Assembly (NCBI RefSeq): GCF_039537875.1
Contig: NZ_BAABBI010000001.1
Span: 1 to 64,000, forward strand
Length of the DNA stretch: 64,000 bases
Origin: Corallibacter vietnamensis
GTDB lineage: Bacteria; Bacteroidota; Bacteroidia; Flavobacteriales; Flavobacteriaceae
Direction of reading: 5' to 3'
Notes under the pieces: generated by a model
Databases searched by the model: none
Seen by the model: the letters and a program-made list of their open reading frames with translations, nothing else
Told to the model about the DNA's origin: nothing
Part shown: positions 43,406-52,884 of the stretch, piece by piece
Numbering within the stretch: position 1 is the first letter of the stretch
Layout: each line of letters opens with the position of its first letter
Program-made: the position numbers and the translations under genes

Positions 43406-46400
43406 ATGAAAACAAAGTTTAGTGGAATTTTAACGCTATTCCTAGCGTTTGTTGTGCAATTCACGTTTGCACAAGAAAAAACAATTTCAGGAACTATATC
43501 CGATGAAAACGGATTACCACTTCCTGGGGTTAATATTATTGTTAAAGGTACGACTAACGGTACACAAACAGACTTTGATGGAAACTATTCCATTTCTGCT
43601 AGTGTAGGTGATGTACTATCTTATTCTTTTGTTGGTTACACAAGTAAAGAAATGACAGTAGGTGCATCAAACACTATTAGTTTTGGTTTAGAGCCAGATG
43701 TTCAAGCCATTGATGAGGTTGTTATTACAGCTTTAGGTGTTGAGCGTAAGGCAGACGAGTTAACATCAGCTTCAAAAGTAGTTAAGGCTGAAGAGTTAAC
43801 TCAAGCATCAAACCCTAATGTTGTGCAAAGTTTAACAGGTAAAGTATCTGGTCTACAAATTAATACAACAAACAACGGTGTTAATCAAACAACTAGAATT
43901 GTATTGAGAGGTAACAGATCTTTAACTGGTAATAACGAGGCATTAATTGTAATTGATGGAATTATTTCTAGCGCAAATACGTTAGCAAATTTAGCTCCTG
44001 AAATTATCGCGTCTACAAACGTAATAAAAGGTGCTGGTGGTAGTGCCCTTTATGGTTCTCAAGGTGCCAATGGTGTTATTATTGTAACTACAAAATCAGG
44101 TAACACTGGTGGAAAACTTGAGGTTGCTGTAAATTCATCTGTTTCTTTTGAAGAAGTTTCTTTTGTTCCAGAAAGACAAACAAAATATGGTCAAGGATGG
44201 GATGGAAATCACATATCATATGAAAATGGTGGTTGGGGTCCTGAATTTGACGGAACATTACAACCTGTAGGTTTAGCACAAGCTGATGGTTCTTATATCA
44301 TGGCTCCATATGTAGGAGATAGTGATAACATTAAAGAATTCTTTAAAACAGGTACTATTTTACAAAATGGTGTTTCTATTTCTGCAGGAGATAGAGATGG
44401 TAATGTTTTACTTTCTGTAAACAAGCAAAATACAGATTTTGTTGTTGAAGGAGATGAATTAGATAGAACAACTGTATTATTAAAGGCTAGTAAGCGTGTT
44501 GGTAAATGGTTTGTTGGTGGTAATGTTACTTACAACACATCAAGTACAGAAACAACAACTTCTAACTTATTTACTGAATTATTACAAACAGCATCAAACG
44601 TTCCTGTTGAAATGTTTGAGAATTCTGGTAACCAAGGTCACTGGACTGCATATTATAGAAATCCTTACTGGATGAGAGATAACATCAGAAACTTTAACAG
44701 ATCTGATCGTTTTAATGGTATCTTAAACTTAAAATATGACATCAACGACAACATTAACATCGTTAATAATGCAAGTGTTAGAACATTTAGATCTTACGCA
44801 ATGGGTTATACAAATGGATATGTTGACAACTTAGGTGTTGGTGGAGGTGACCACTCTACGATTTCTACGTTTGCTCAAACTAACAGCGAATCTAGAAATA
44901 TATATAATGATTTATTAATCAATTTTGATTACATGTTAACTGATGATCTTAACTTAAAAGCTATCATTGGTAACAACATTCAAGACAATATGTCTACATC
45001 TACTGGTGTTTCAGGAAGTAACCTTACTATTCCTGGTTATTATAACATTAGTAACGTAACTGGTATTCCAAATACTTCAAATTCATTCTTTAGAGACAGA
45101 AGATTCTCTTTATTTGGAAGTATTAATTTAGGATATAAAGATTACTTATTTTTAGATGTAACAGGACGTAACGACTGGACATCAAGATTAAAAGAAGAAA
45201 ACAATTCATTCTTCTACCCTAAAGTAGGTCTTTCTTTTGTTCCTACAAAAGCGTTTGACATTAGTGGTGATGTTTTATCATATGCTAAAGTTTCTGCTAA
45301 CTGGTCTAAAGTTGGTAATGACAGAGTTGGTGTATACCAAATTAACTCTACATTAAACCAAGCTACAGGTTATCCATTTAGCACATTAAACTCTTTCGTT
45401 TTAGATCAATCAATCGCTGATCCAGATCTAGTAAATGAGTTTATCGAGTCTTATGAATTAAACGTTAATTTAGGATTCTTTAAAGGTGACCGTGTAACTT
45501 TAGATTTCTCTATCTATGAGTCTAAAAACAGTGACTTAGTAACAGCTATTAGTACATCTGCTGCTTCTGGATTATCAAATTCAACTATTAACGTAGCATC
45601 TTCTACAACAAGTGGTTATGAAATTGATTTAGGTTTAACACCTTTCAGAACAGATAACTTCAGATGGGATCTTAACTTAAACTACTCTACAAACGAAACA
45701 ATCATTGATAAAGTTTCAGATAATTCAAATGAGGTTGCTTTAGCATCATTTGCTGATGTAGGTATTTTTGCTACAGAAGGAGAAGAGTTTCCTTTAATTA
45801 AAGGTACTGGTTATGAAAGAGACCCTCAAGGAAGAGTATTAATTGACCCAACTACAGGAAACCCTATTAAAACTTCTGAATTTAAAGTATTAGGAAAATC
45901 AACTCCAGATTATATTTTAGGTTTAAGTACTTCTGTTGAGTACAAAGGTTTAAGATTAGCTGCTGTTATGGATTACAGAACTGGACACCAATTCTGGGCA
46001 GGTACTAAAGACTGGTTATCATGGTCAGGTCATTTAGTAGAGTCTGCGCAAGGTGGTCGTAGAGGATTTATTTTCCCTAATTCAGCTATTGAAACTTCAC
46101 CAGGAGTTTATGAGGCTAACACTAGCGTGATTACTGGAGGTACTACATATTCAGACTACTTAAATTATTTCTCAAATGAGTATAGAGATGTAACTGAAAA
46201 CTTTGTATTAGATGCAACTGCATTTAAAGTTAGAGAGCTTTCATTAAGCTATGCATTCAACAGAGAAATGTTAGAAAGTATTGGTTTAACTAGCTTAAGA
46301 TTAGGTGTTAATGCGAGAAATCCTTTCATCGTATTACCTAAAGAAAATAGAGGTTATGCTGATCCAGAAATTGGAAGAAGTTCAGGAAATGATCAAGGTC

Positions 46401-46465
46401 TTAGTGTTACTGGACAATACCCTATTACAAGAACATATGGTATGACTCTAAACTTAACTTTTTAA
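43406..46465 (+). CDS. SusC/RagA family TonB-dependent outer-membrane transporter
   Basis: 1019 residues: signal peptide MKTKFSGILTLFLAFVVQ-TFA; N-terminal carboxypeptidase-like regulatory domain about 25-105 (KTISGTISDENGLPLPGVNI, FDGNYSISASVGDVLSYSFV); plug about 115-235 (SLTGKVSGLQI, IVLRGNRSLTGNNEALIVID, GSALYGSQGANGVIIVTTKS); large barrel to a final Phe. SusC proteins import oligosaccharides, peptides or other large nutrients with a SusD lid, powered by TonB. No sugar-active enzymes are linked, so the substrate cannot be inferred. Codon use is smooth and biased (AAC, GGT), suggesting strong expression. Confidence 0.96.
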   Translation: MKTKFSGILTLFLAFVVQFTFAQEKTISGTISDENGLPLPGVNIIVKGTTNGTQTDFDGNYSISASVGDVLSYSFVGYTSKEMTVGASNTISFGLEPDVQAIDEVVITALGVERKADELTSASKVVKAEELTQASNPNVVQSLTGKVSGLQINTTNNGVNQTTRIVLRGNRSLTGNNEALIVIDGIISSANTLANLAPEIIASTNVIKGAGGSALYGSQGANGVIIVTTKSGNTGGKLEVAVNSSVSFEEVSFVPERQTKYGQGWDGNHISYENGGWGPEFDGTLQPVGLAQADGSYIMAPYVGDSDNIKEFFKTGTILQNGVSISAGDRDGNVLLSVNKQNTDFVVEGDELDRTTVLLKASKRVGKWFVGGNVTYNTSSTETTTSNLFTELLQTASNVPVEMFENSGNQGHWTAYYRNPYWMRDNIRNFNRSDRFNGILNLKYDINDNINIVNNASVRTFRSYAMGYTNGYVDNLGVGGGDHSTISTFAQTNSESRNIYNDLLINFDYMLTDDLNLKAIIGNNIQDNMSTSTGVSGSNLTIPGYYNISNVTGIPNTSNSFFRDRRFSLFGSINLGYKDYLFLDVTGRNDWTSRLKEENNSFFYPKVGLSFVPTKAFDISGDVLSYAKVSANWSKVGNDRVGVYQINSTLNQATGYPFSTLNSFVLDQSIADPDLVNEFIESYELNVNLGFFKGDRVTLDFSIYESKNSDLVTAISTSAASGLSNSTINVASSTTSGYEIDLGLTPFRTDNFRWDLNLNYSTNETIIDKVSDNSNEVALASFADVGIFATEGEEFPLIKGTGYERDPQGRVLIDPTTGNPIKTSEFKVLGKSTPDYILGLSTSVEYKGLRLAAVMDYRTGHQFWAGTKDWLSWSGHLVESAQGGRRGFIFPNSAIETSPGVYEANTSVITGGTTYSDYLNYFSNEYRDVTENFVLDATAFKVRELSLSYAFNREMLESIGLTSLRLGVNARNPFIVLPKENRGYADPEIGRSSGNDQGLSVTGQYPITRTYGMTLNLTF

Positions 46466-46477
46466 TTAAAAAAAATT

Positions 46478-47953
46478 ATGAATACGAAAATAAAATTAAT
46501 ATTATTAGTAGTCCTTACGATTACTTTCTCATGTAGCGATTATTTGGATATTAATGACAATCCAAATGCACCTTCATCAGATGACGTAACACCTGACTTA
46601 ATATTATCGGGTGCTATGACTGACACATACAGAACTCAAGCAAGAACAATGAACATTTTGGGTAATACCATGATGAACAATTGGGGTGCTAACGTAAACT
46701 CATTTACTGGTGGGTTTTCTGAAGAGTTTTCACTTGCAATAGATAACAACTTCTATTCAGGGATATTTACTTCATTATTTAGAAACACAGCAAATTTTGA
46801 AGCTATTATAAATCATCCTGATAATGCTTATAGCAACCACAAAGCGATTGCTAAAATCATGAAAACTTTTTACTTCCAGTATTTAGTAGATTTATATGGT
46901 GATATTCCTTACTCTCAAGCACATAAAGGTATTGACAACCTAACACCTGCTTATGATGATGATAAGGAAATATACAGAGCTTTAGTTACTCAATTAGATG
47001 AAGCTATTGCTATGATTGGTAATGCTGATGCAACTACATTAGACGTTGGTGCTGAAGATGTAATTTTTGGAGGCTCTATGTCTAGCTGGGTTAGCTTTGC
47101 TAACACTGTTAAGTTACGTATCTTAATGCGTGAATCTACAAAAGCTAGAAACGGAGACACTGAATCTCAAACGTACTTAAACCAACAGTTTGCTACTTTA
47201 CAAACAGCTGTTTTCATTAACGATGATGTAACTATAAACCCAGGGTATTCTAATGAGAGCGTTGCTCAACAAAACCCTTTCTATGCATTATTCTTCTCAA
47301 ATAACGAGACTACTAGTGTAAACTATAATTTCTACAGAGCATCTCAATATGCTGTAAACTTTTTAATTAATTCAGCTGACAGCCGTATAAACTTCTTATA
47401 CGACGAAGCTGACGATGGAAGTGGAGGAATTGTAGGACATGAGCAAGGAGCTGATGGTGACAACTCACCTGCTGGATTATCTCCTATTGGGCCTGGTTTA
47501 GTAATTGATTCTGGTCAAGATGGTTATATCATGACTGGTGCTGAAAGTTTATTACTTCAAGCTGAAGCACAATTATACAGCTATATCCCTGGAAATCCAC
47601 AAGCAAGTTTTGAAGCTGCTATAGATGCATCATTTGCTTTATTAGGTGCTGATCGTTCTACTTATAACCCAACTACTGTTGGTTTAGGATGGGCTGGTTC
47701 TGATGAAGATAAGTTAGAAGCTATTATGAGACAAAAATGGATTGCTACAAATGGAATTAACGCTATAGAGTCTTACATTGAGTTTACACGTACAGGATAT
47801 CCAAATGATATTCCATTAGCACTAACAGCTCAATCATCAACTAGACCTAAGAGATTGATGTATCCATCTTCTGAATTAGTATCTAATTCAGCTAATGTTC
47901 CACAACAATCATCAGCTGACGTATTTGCAACTGGTCCTTTCTGGGCTCAATAA
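46478..47953 (+). CDS. SusD/RagB family surface nutrient-binding lipoprotein
   Basis: 491 residues, 12 bases after the susC-like gene. Lipoprotein signal MNTKIKLILLVVLTITFSCS, lipobox FSC, followed by DYLDINDNPNAP, the usual start of SusD-like proteins of the SusD-and-RagB type. Helical TPR-like core with YLVDLYGDIPYSQAHKG, IYRALVTQLDEAIAMIG and the C-terminal ESYIEFTRTGYPNDIP segment. It closes over the SusC barrel to capture the substrate. Confidence 0.95.
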   Translation: MNTKIKLILLVVLTITFSCSDYLDINDNPNAPSSDDVTPDLILSGAMTDTYRTQARTMNILGNTMMNNWGANVNSFTGGFSEEFSLAIDNNFYSGIFTSLFRNTANFEAIINHPDNAYSNHKAIAKIMKTFYFQYLVDLYGDIPYSQAHKGIDNLTPAYDDDKEIYRALVTQLDEAIAMIGNADATTLDVGAEDVIFGGSMSSWVSFANTVKLRILMRESTKARNGDTESQTYLNQQFATLQTAVFINDDVTINPGYSNESVAQQNPFYALFFSNNETTSVNYNFYRASQYAVNFLINSADSRINFLYDEADDGSGGIVGHEQGADGDNSPAGLSPIGPGLVIDSGQDGYIMTGAESLLLQAEAQLYSYIPGNPQASFEAAIDASFALLGADRSTYNPTTVGLGWAGSDEDKLEAIMRQKWIATNGINAIESYIEFTRTGYPNDIPLALTAQSSTRPKRLMYPSSELVSNSANVPQQSSADVFATGPFWAQ

Positions 47954-47971
47954 TTAAAAAAAATAGAAATT

Positions 47972-48865
47972 ATGAAAAATATAAAAATTTGTTTCATCGC
48001 TATCATGGCATCAGTATTTTGCTTTTCATGTTTAGTTGATGATGAAGTTGAAAACACAACTCAAAATGAAAGTTTAGCCCGTGTTTATGGGTTTAAAGAG
48101 GACGTTACTCTTGGAAACTTTGTTGGTGAACCAGGTGCAACATTTGAAATGGGAGTACCTGTACATTACCTTGGAGGTAATAATGGTTTACCTGATAATA
48201 CAGAAGTTAAAATAACTTATGAAATAGGAACAATAGAAGATTTAGGTTTAACACCTACTGAATACGCAACTATTTTTAGCTTAACAAAAGCTCAAAGAAT
48301 TGCTTTAGAAGATGGTAATGCAGAGATTAGAGACTTTGTAGACGAAGCTATTGAAGGAACTCACTTTGATCTTCTTGATGCTACAAATGAAGTTGTTGTG
48401 CCAGCTAATCAAACATTTGACCTAATTGATACGCATGTTTATAATGACGCTTTAGACGCTTCTAAAATTTCATTTTACGTATTACACTTAAAAACAATCA
48501 TTACTTCAGGTAACACAGTAATTGGTGAACAATTAAAATCTACAATTGTTAAGTTACAATTATGTCGTACTGATTTAGCAGGAACTTATACAATTAACTA
48601 TTCAAGTGGACCACAACCTCATGTTATTACACATTTAGGTAATGGAAACTACCAATTAGACAGTATGATGGGATGGCCAGGAAGTGGATATACTTCTTAT
48701 TTCTACGCATGTGCGGGTCAATTAGTATTTACTGAATGGCAATTTTCTAATGAGATTATACAAGGTGTACCTGGTTATGTTGACGGTTCAGGAAACCTAG
48801 TATTCTCTCAATTCGGAATCGAGGACGTATACTCTGGTAGAACATATACTTTAGTTCCTAACTAA
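47972..48865 (+). CDS. SusE-like surface lipoprotein of unknown ligand
   Basis: 297 residues, 18 bases after the susD-like gene. Lipoprotein signal with lipobox FSC and acidic LVDDEVEN just after the Cys, a surface-display signature. No family recognised. The N-terminal two thirds look like immunoglobulin-type beta sandwich sequence (GVPVHYLGGNNGLPDNTEVK); the last ~100 residues start at LCRTDLAGTYTINYSSGPQP and resemble the small C-terminal domain of DUF1735/SusE-like proteins. By position it is an accessory binding protein of the SusCD complex; this is inference from gene order. Confidence 0.7.
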   Translation: MKNIKICFIAIMASVFCFSCLVDDEVENTTQNESLARVYGFKEDVTLGNFVGEPGATFEMGVPVHYLGGNNGLPDNTEVKITYEIGTIEDLGLTPTEYATIFSLTKAQRIALEDGNAEIRDFVDEAIEGTHFDLLDATNEVVVPANQTFDLIDTHVYNDALDASKISFYVLHLKTIITSGNTVIGEQLKSTIVKLQLCRTDLAGTYTINYSSGPQPHVITHLGNGNYQLDSMMGWPGSGYTSYFYACAGQLVFTEWQFSNEIIQGVPGYVDGSGNLVFSQFGIEDVYSGRTYTLVPN

Positions 48866-48889
48866 TAATAATTTTTAAATTAATTCAAA

Positions 48890-49924
48890 ATGAAATATAT
48901 AAAAAATATCATATTATCATCTATAGTTGCTCTAGGGATAACTTCTTGTAATGATGATGATACAGAATACATTTACTCTGTAAAGCCTGGTGTTACAATA
49001 GATAATGTATCAAGAACTTCAGTAACTGAAGGTGAAAGCTTTACAGTTACTTTAAATGTAGACACACCATATAAAGAAACTCTTGATTTTAAATTAGAAA
49101 TTGTTTCAGGTGGAGACATGTCTGATTTCAATATTGGAGCTGACTCTACAGATCCTGACGCGCCTACAACTGTAGATGACGGTTTTGGTTTAGATGGTTA
49201 TTTGATTAGAGTACCAGCTTATACAACGTCTTACACTTTCACTATCAACCCTTTAATTGACTTAGAGGTTGAAGGTACTGATAAGTATGTCTTTAAATTA
49301 AGAAGTAGTGGAAATGGTAATGGTAAAATTGTAGGAAATGATTCTTTTTCTATTGATGTTGATAACTACACAAACAATACTTTAGGTGTTGAATTACATT
49401 GGGCTAAAGATCAAAATTACCAATATTTAGATGAGAATATTATTCAAGCAATTGATGCTAATGGTCAGCCATTCACTTATACTGATGATGATGAAATTAT
49501 CAATGACCATGGTGATTTATGTGGTATTGTTGATTTTGATACTGTATTAGTTGACCTTAATTCAGGTTCATTATTAGCTTACATATCTGGTACAAGTGCT
49601 TGTCCTGAAATAGCTCTTGAATCTCAAGTTTTACCTGATGGTTACTATGGTATTGGAATCGATTTATATGACATAAATTTTGGTTTCCGTGCTGATGAGT
49701 CATTAATAGGTAGCTTTGCTATTCCTTTTAACTTAAAAATTGGAAAAACAGGTATCTTTAAAACTGAATTAAGTAACAATAACCTTTTCTTTACTTATGA
49801 CACATTAAGTGGAGATAACGGTGGAAACTTTTCAGGTTTAAAAATAGGTGCTGCAATTGAAGTTGTAGGTGGTAAATACACTGTTTATGATAGTGACGGA
49901 AATTTAGTTGCTCAAGAGCAATAA
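48890..49924 (+). CDS. Second accessory lipoprotein of the SusCD operon
   Basis: 344 residues, 24 bases after the preceding gene. Lipobox TSC followed by NDDDTEY. The first ~140 residues form a beta-sandwich module (TIDNVSRTSVTEGESFTVTL, TSYTFTINPLIDLEVEGTDK) similar to Calx-beta or PKD-like repeats. The second half (GVELHWAKDQNYQYLDENII...) is a different, unrecognised domain with acidic patches. Last gene of the operon, closed by a strong terminator. Probably surface exposed and involved in substrate capture. Confidence 0.7.
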   Translation: MKYIKNIILSSIVALGITSCNDDDTEYIYSVKPGVTIDNVSRTSVTEGESFTVTLNVDTPYKETLDFKLEIVSGGDMSDFNIGADSTDPDAPTTVDDGFGLDGYLIRVPAYTTSYTFTINPLIDLEVEGTDKYVFKLRSSGNGNGKIVGNDSFSIDVDNYTNNTLGVELHWAKDQNYQYLDENIIQAIDANGQPFTYTDDDEIINDHGDLCGIVDFDTVLVDLNSGSLLAYISGTSACPEIALESQVLPDGYYGIGIDLYDINFGFRADESLIGSFAIPFNLKIGKTGIFKTELSNNNLFFTYDTLSGDNGGNFSGLKIGAAIEVVGGKYTVYDSDGNLVAQEQ

Positions 49925-49945
49925 AATATCCTTTAAATAAATCTT

Positions 49946-49975
49946 AAAAAGAGGCTGATTTTTCAGCCTCTTTTT
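49946..49975 (+). terminator. Terminator of the SusCD operon
   Basis: Perfect 13-bp stem AAAAAGAGGCTGA (49946-49958) with TCAGCCTCTTTTT (49963-49975), loop TTTT, then more T. The T-run merges with the promoter of rlmB. Confidence 0.9.
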
Positions 49976-49978
49976 TTT

Positions 49979-49986
49979 TACCTTTG
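49979..49986 (+). promoter_or_regulatory. Minus-7 promoter element of rlmB, directly after a terminator
   Basis: TACCTTTG, exact TAnnTTTG match, then only TCGC before the ATG at 49991. No TTG lies at the ideal distance upstream. Implies a leaderless or nearly leaderless mRNA. Confidence 0.6.
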
Positions 49987-49990
49987 TCGC

Positions 49991-50725
49991 ATGGAAAAAG
50001 ACACACAAATATTTGGTATACGCGCTATAATTGAGGCAATTCAATCTGGTAAAACTATCGATAAGGTATTTCTTCAAAAGGGACTACGCGGTGATCTTTT
50101 TCAAGAACTTGAAACTCTTATAAAAAGAGAAAATATCAACTATTCTTATGTCCCTGTAGAAAAACTAAATAGACTAAACAATAAAAACCACCAAGGTGCC
50201 ATTGCTCAAATTTCTCCAATTGATTTTGTAGATATTGAAACATTAGTTATGCAGGCTTCAGAAGCTACTAAAACTCCGCTTTTCTTGTTGTTAGACCAAG
50301 TAAATGATGTAAGAAATTTTGGAGCCATAATTAGAACTGCTGAGTGTACTGGCGTGAATGGTATTATTATTCAGAAAAAAGGAGGTGCTCCAGTAAATGG
50401 TGATACCATAAAAACAAGTGCTGGTGCTGTCTTTAAAATTCCCATTTGTAAGGTAGATCATATTAAAGATGCATTATTTCATTTACAAGCAAGTGGCATA
50501 AAAGTTATAGCAGCTACAGAAAAAACTGATAATACGCTATACGATATCTCGTTTAAAGAACCTTGTGCAATCATCATGGGATCTGAAGGTCGCGGCATCA
50601 ACCCTTCTGTATTAAAACTTGTTGATGATAAAGCTAAACTACCTTTATTAGGAGAGATTGAATCACTTAATGTTTCTGTGGCTTGTGGAGCGTTTTTATA
50701 TGAAGCTATAAGACAACGTCGTTAA
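49991..50725 (+). CDS. rlmB: 23S rRNA (guanosine-2'-O)-methyltransferase, TrmH/SpoU family
   Basis: 244 residues. N-terminal substrate-binding domain (FGIRAIIEAIQSGKTIDKVF) and C-terminal SPOUT methyltransferase. Motif 1 LDQVNDVRNFGAIIRTAECT, motif 2 IIMGSEGRGI and motif 3 LNVSVACGAFLYEAIRQR are all present. Modelled as RlmB, which methylates G2251 of 23S rRNA; other TrmH-like specificities cannot be excluded. Convergent with the rhomboid gene, overlapping by four bases. Confidence 0.93.
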   Translation: MEKDTQIFGIRAIIEAIQSGKTIDKVFLQKGLRGDLFQELETLIKRENINYSYVPVEKLNRLNNKNHQGAIAQISPIDFVDIETLVMQASEATKTPLFLLLDQVNDVRNFGAIIRTAECTGVNGIIIQKKGGAPVNGDTIKTSAGAVFKIPICKVDHIKDALFHLQASGIKVIAATEKTDNTLYDISFKEPCAIIMGSEGRGINPSVLKLVDDKAKLPLLGEIESLNVSVACGAFLYEAIRQRR

Positions 50726-51486
50726 TCATCAGACTGCTTTTTATAAATGTAATTAACTGTTGGTTGATTTTGATTAAACCTCTCTTCTACACTTTCATTT
50801 ACATCATAAAGTTCGTCATCAGGTAATTGCTCTATAAAATTTCCGTTTTCATCAAAATGTCTTAAAAAAGGATCATTATCTTCATTATAAGCAGGATCTT
50901 CCCAAACGTATTTTTTGGGTTTAGCTATTTGCTTTTTAAAAATGAGAGCAAAAAACAAACCAACAATAAGACCTGATAAATGGCCTTCCCATGAAATACC
51001 TTTCTCTATTGGTAAGGTATACCAAACCATACTTCCATATAAAAAAACGATCAATAATGACAATGCTATAAGCCTAAAGTGCTTTGCAAAAACACCTTTA
51101 AAAAAAGTAAAACTAACAAGTACATATATAAGTCCGCTGGCACCAATATGATAAGATGGTCTTCCTATCAACCAAGTCAATAAACCAGAAAGTAAAACAC
51201 CAAAAACAAATACTTTTAAAGCGATGGGTTTATAAAAATAAAAAACTGCTGCTGATAGCACAAAAAGCGGTATGGTATTATGGTATAAATGGGAAATACC
51301 TGAATGAATAAACGGACTAAATACAACACCTCTTAACCCTTTGAGTGTTTGTGGGTAAATACCCCATTTTGTAAAGTCATAACCAAAACGAATTTCAACC
51401 CAAAAAACTAGCCATAAGCATAACACCATAAAAACAGGGTAAACAATGACGCCATTTGTAAATTGAAATTGTTCTGAAGATTTCAT
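50722..51486 (-). CDS. Rhomboid family intramembrane serine protease
   Basis: 254 residues from the ATG at 51486; an in-frame TTG 39 bases upstream adds no family sequence. About six membrane helices. Catalytic Ser117 in HIGASGLIY (GxSG) and His169 in WEGHLSG form the dyad; HLYHN (His66, Asn70) gives the conserved oxyanion-side helix. Cytosolic C-terminal tail of about 65 acidic residues (YVWEDPAYNEDNDP...) is common in flavobacterial members. Substrates unknown. Upstream TTG-N20-TAAATTTA two bases before the ATG is a one-mismatch promoter. Confidence 0.92.
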   Translation of the reverse strand: MKSSEQFQFTNGVIVYPVFMVLCLWLVFWVEIRFGYDFTKWGIYPQTLKGLRGVVFSPFIHSGISHLYHNTIPLFVLSAAVFYFYKPIALKVFVFGVLLSGLLTWLIGRPSYHIGASGLIYVLVSFTFFKGVFAKHFRLIALSLLIVFLYGSMVWYTLPIEKGISWEGHLSGLIVGLFFALIFKKQIAKPKKYVWEDPAYNEDNDPFLRHFDENGNFIEQLPDDELYDVNESVEERFNQNQPTVNYIYKKQSDD

Positions 51487-51606
51487 AAGTAAATTTACTA
51501 ACAGATGTAGCAAATAGCAATCCAATGTTTATATAAATGATAAATTGTCAGCAAAAAATCAAATCACATGAATATAAACTCAAAATAATTCTATTAATTT
51601 TACATT

Positions 51607-52884
51607 ATGAATGAGCCTTTAGCAGAACGTTTACGACCAAAAACTCTTGATGACTACATTAGCCAGGTACATCTTGTTGGTAAAAATGGTTCTTTAACCC
51701 AACAAATACAACAAGGACTTATACCATCTATGATTTTTTGGGGTCCTCCTGGTATTGGAAAAACAACACTAGCTAATATTATTGCCACAGAGTCTGACAG
51801 ACCATTTTATACGTTAAGTGCTATAAGCTCTGGTGTTAAAGATGTAAGAGATGTTATTGAAAAAGCTAAAAAATCTGGAGGTTTATTTACAAGTAAAAAC
51901 CCTATTCTATTTATTGATGAAATACATAGGTTTAGCAAATCGCAACAAGATTCGCTTCTTCAAGCTGTAGAAAAAGGTTGGGTTACACTTATTGGCGCTA
52001 CAACTGAAAACCCTAGTTTTGAAGTTATCCCTGCGCTTCTATCTCGCTGTCAAGTTTATATTTTAAAATCTTTTAGTAAAACAGACTTAGAAGCACTTTT
52101 AAAGCGTGCTATTGAAAAAGATGAACACATCTCTAAAAAAAACATAAAACTTGAAGAAACCGACGCTTTATTGCGCCTTTCTGGAGGTGATGCAAGAAAA
52201 TTGCTAAACATTTTTGAGTTGATTGTAAATTCTGAAGCTAGTGATGATATTACCATAACTAACGATTCGGTTTTAAACAAAGTACAAAACAACACGGTGC
52301 GTTATGACAAAACTGGAGAGCAACATTATGATATTATTTCTGCTTTTATAAAATCTATTCGAGGAAGCGATCCTAATGGCGCTGTTTATTGGCTAGCGAG
52401 AATGATAGAAGGAGGTGAAGATGTTAAGTTTATAGCTAGGCGTTTATTAATATTAGCAAGTGAAGACATAGGTAATGCCAACCCAACAGCTTTAGTTATT
52501 GCTAATAACACATTTCAAGCCGTTTCAACTATTGGTTACCCAGAATCTCGTATTATTTTAAGTCAATGTGCTACTTATCTTGCGTGTTCTCCTAAAAGTA
52601 ATGCTGCATATCAAGCCATTAATAATGCGCAACAATTAGTAAAACAAACTGGAGACTTATCGGTTCCACTGGAAATTAGAAATGCGCCAACAAAACTTAT
52701 GAAAGAACTTGGCTATGGAGATAATTATAAATATGCTCATAACTATGCCAATAATTTTGCTGAACAAGAATTTCTACCTGACGATATAAAAAACACCAAG
52801 CTTTATGACCCGGGAAATAATGCACGTGAAAATGGCCATAGAGAGTTTTTAAAACAACGCTGGAAAGGTAAGTATAACTACTAA
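51607..52884 (+). CDS. rarA: Replication-associated recombination protein A (AAA+ ATPase)
   Basis: 425 residues, also called MgsA. Walker A GPPGIGKTT (about 46-54), Walker B ILFIDEIHRF, sensor 1 TTENPSFE, Arg finger region, then the C-terminal tetramerisation domain (DPNGAVYWLARMIEGGEDVK, RRLLILASEDIGNANP). Acts at stalled replication forks. The start is ATG; TAATTTTA four bases upstream is a one-mismatch promoter. Its last four bases overlap the stop of a convergent gene. Confidence 0.96.
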   Translation: MNEPLAERLRPKTLDDYISQVHLVGKNGSLTQQIQQGLIPSMIFWGPPGIGKTTLANIIATESDRPFYTLSAISSGVKDVRDVIEKAKKSGGLFTSKNPILFIDEIHRFSKSQQDSLLQAVEKGWVTLIGATTENPSFEVIPALLSRCQVYILKSFSKTDLEALLKRAIEKDEHISKKNIKLEETDALLRLSGGDARKLLNIFELIVNSEASDDITITNDSVLNKVQNNTVRYDKTGEQHYDIISAFIKSIRGSDPNGAVYWLARMIEGGEDVKFIARRLLILASEDIGNANPTALVIANNTFQAVSTIGYPESRIILSQCATYLACSPKSNAAYQAINNAQQLVKQTGDLSVPLEIRNAPTKLMKELGYGDNYKYAHNYANNFAEQEFLPDDIKNTKLYDPGNNARENGHREFLKQRWKGKYNY

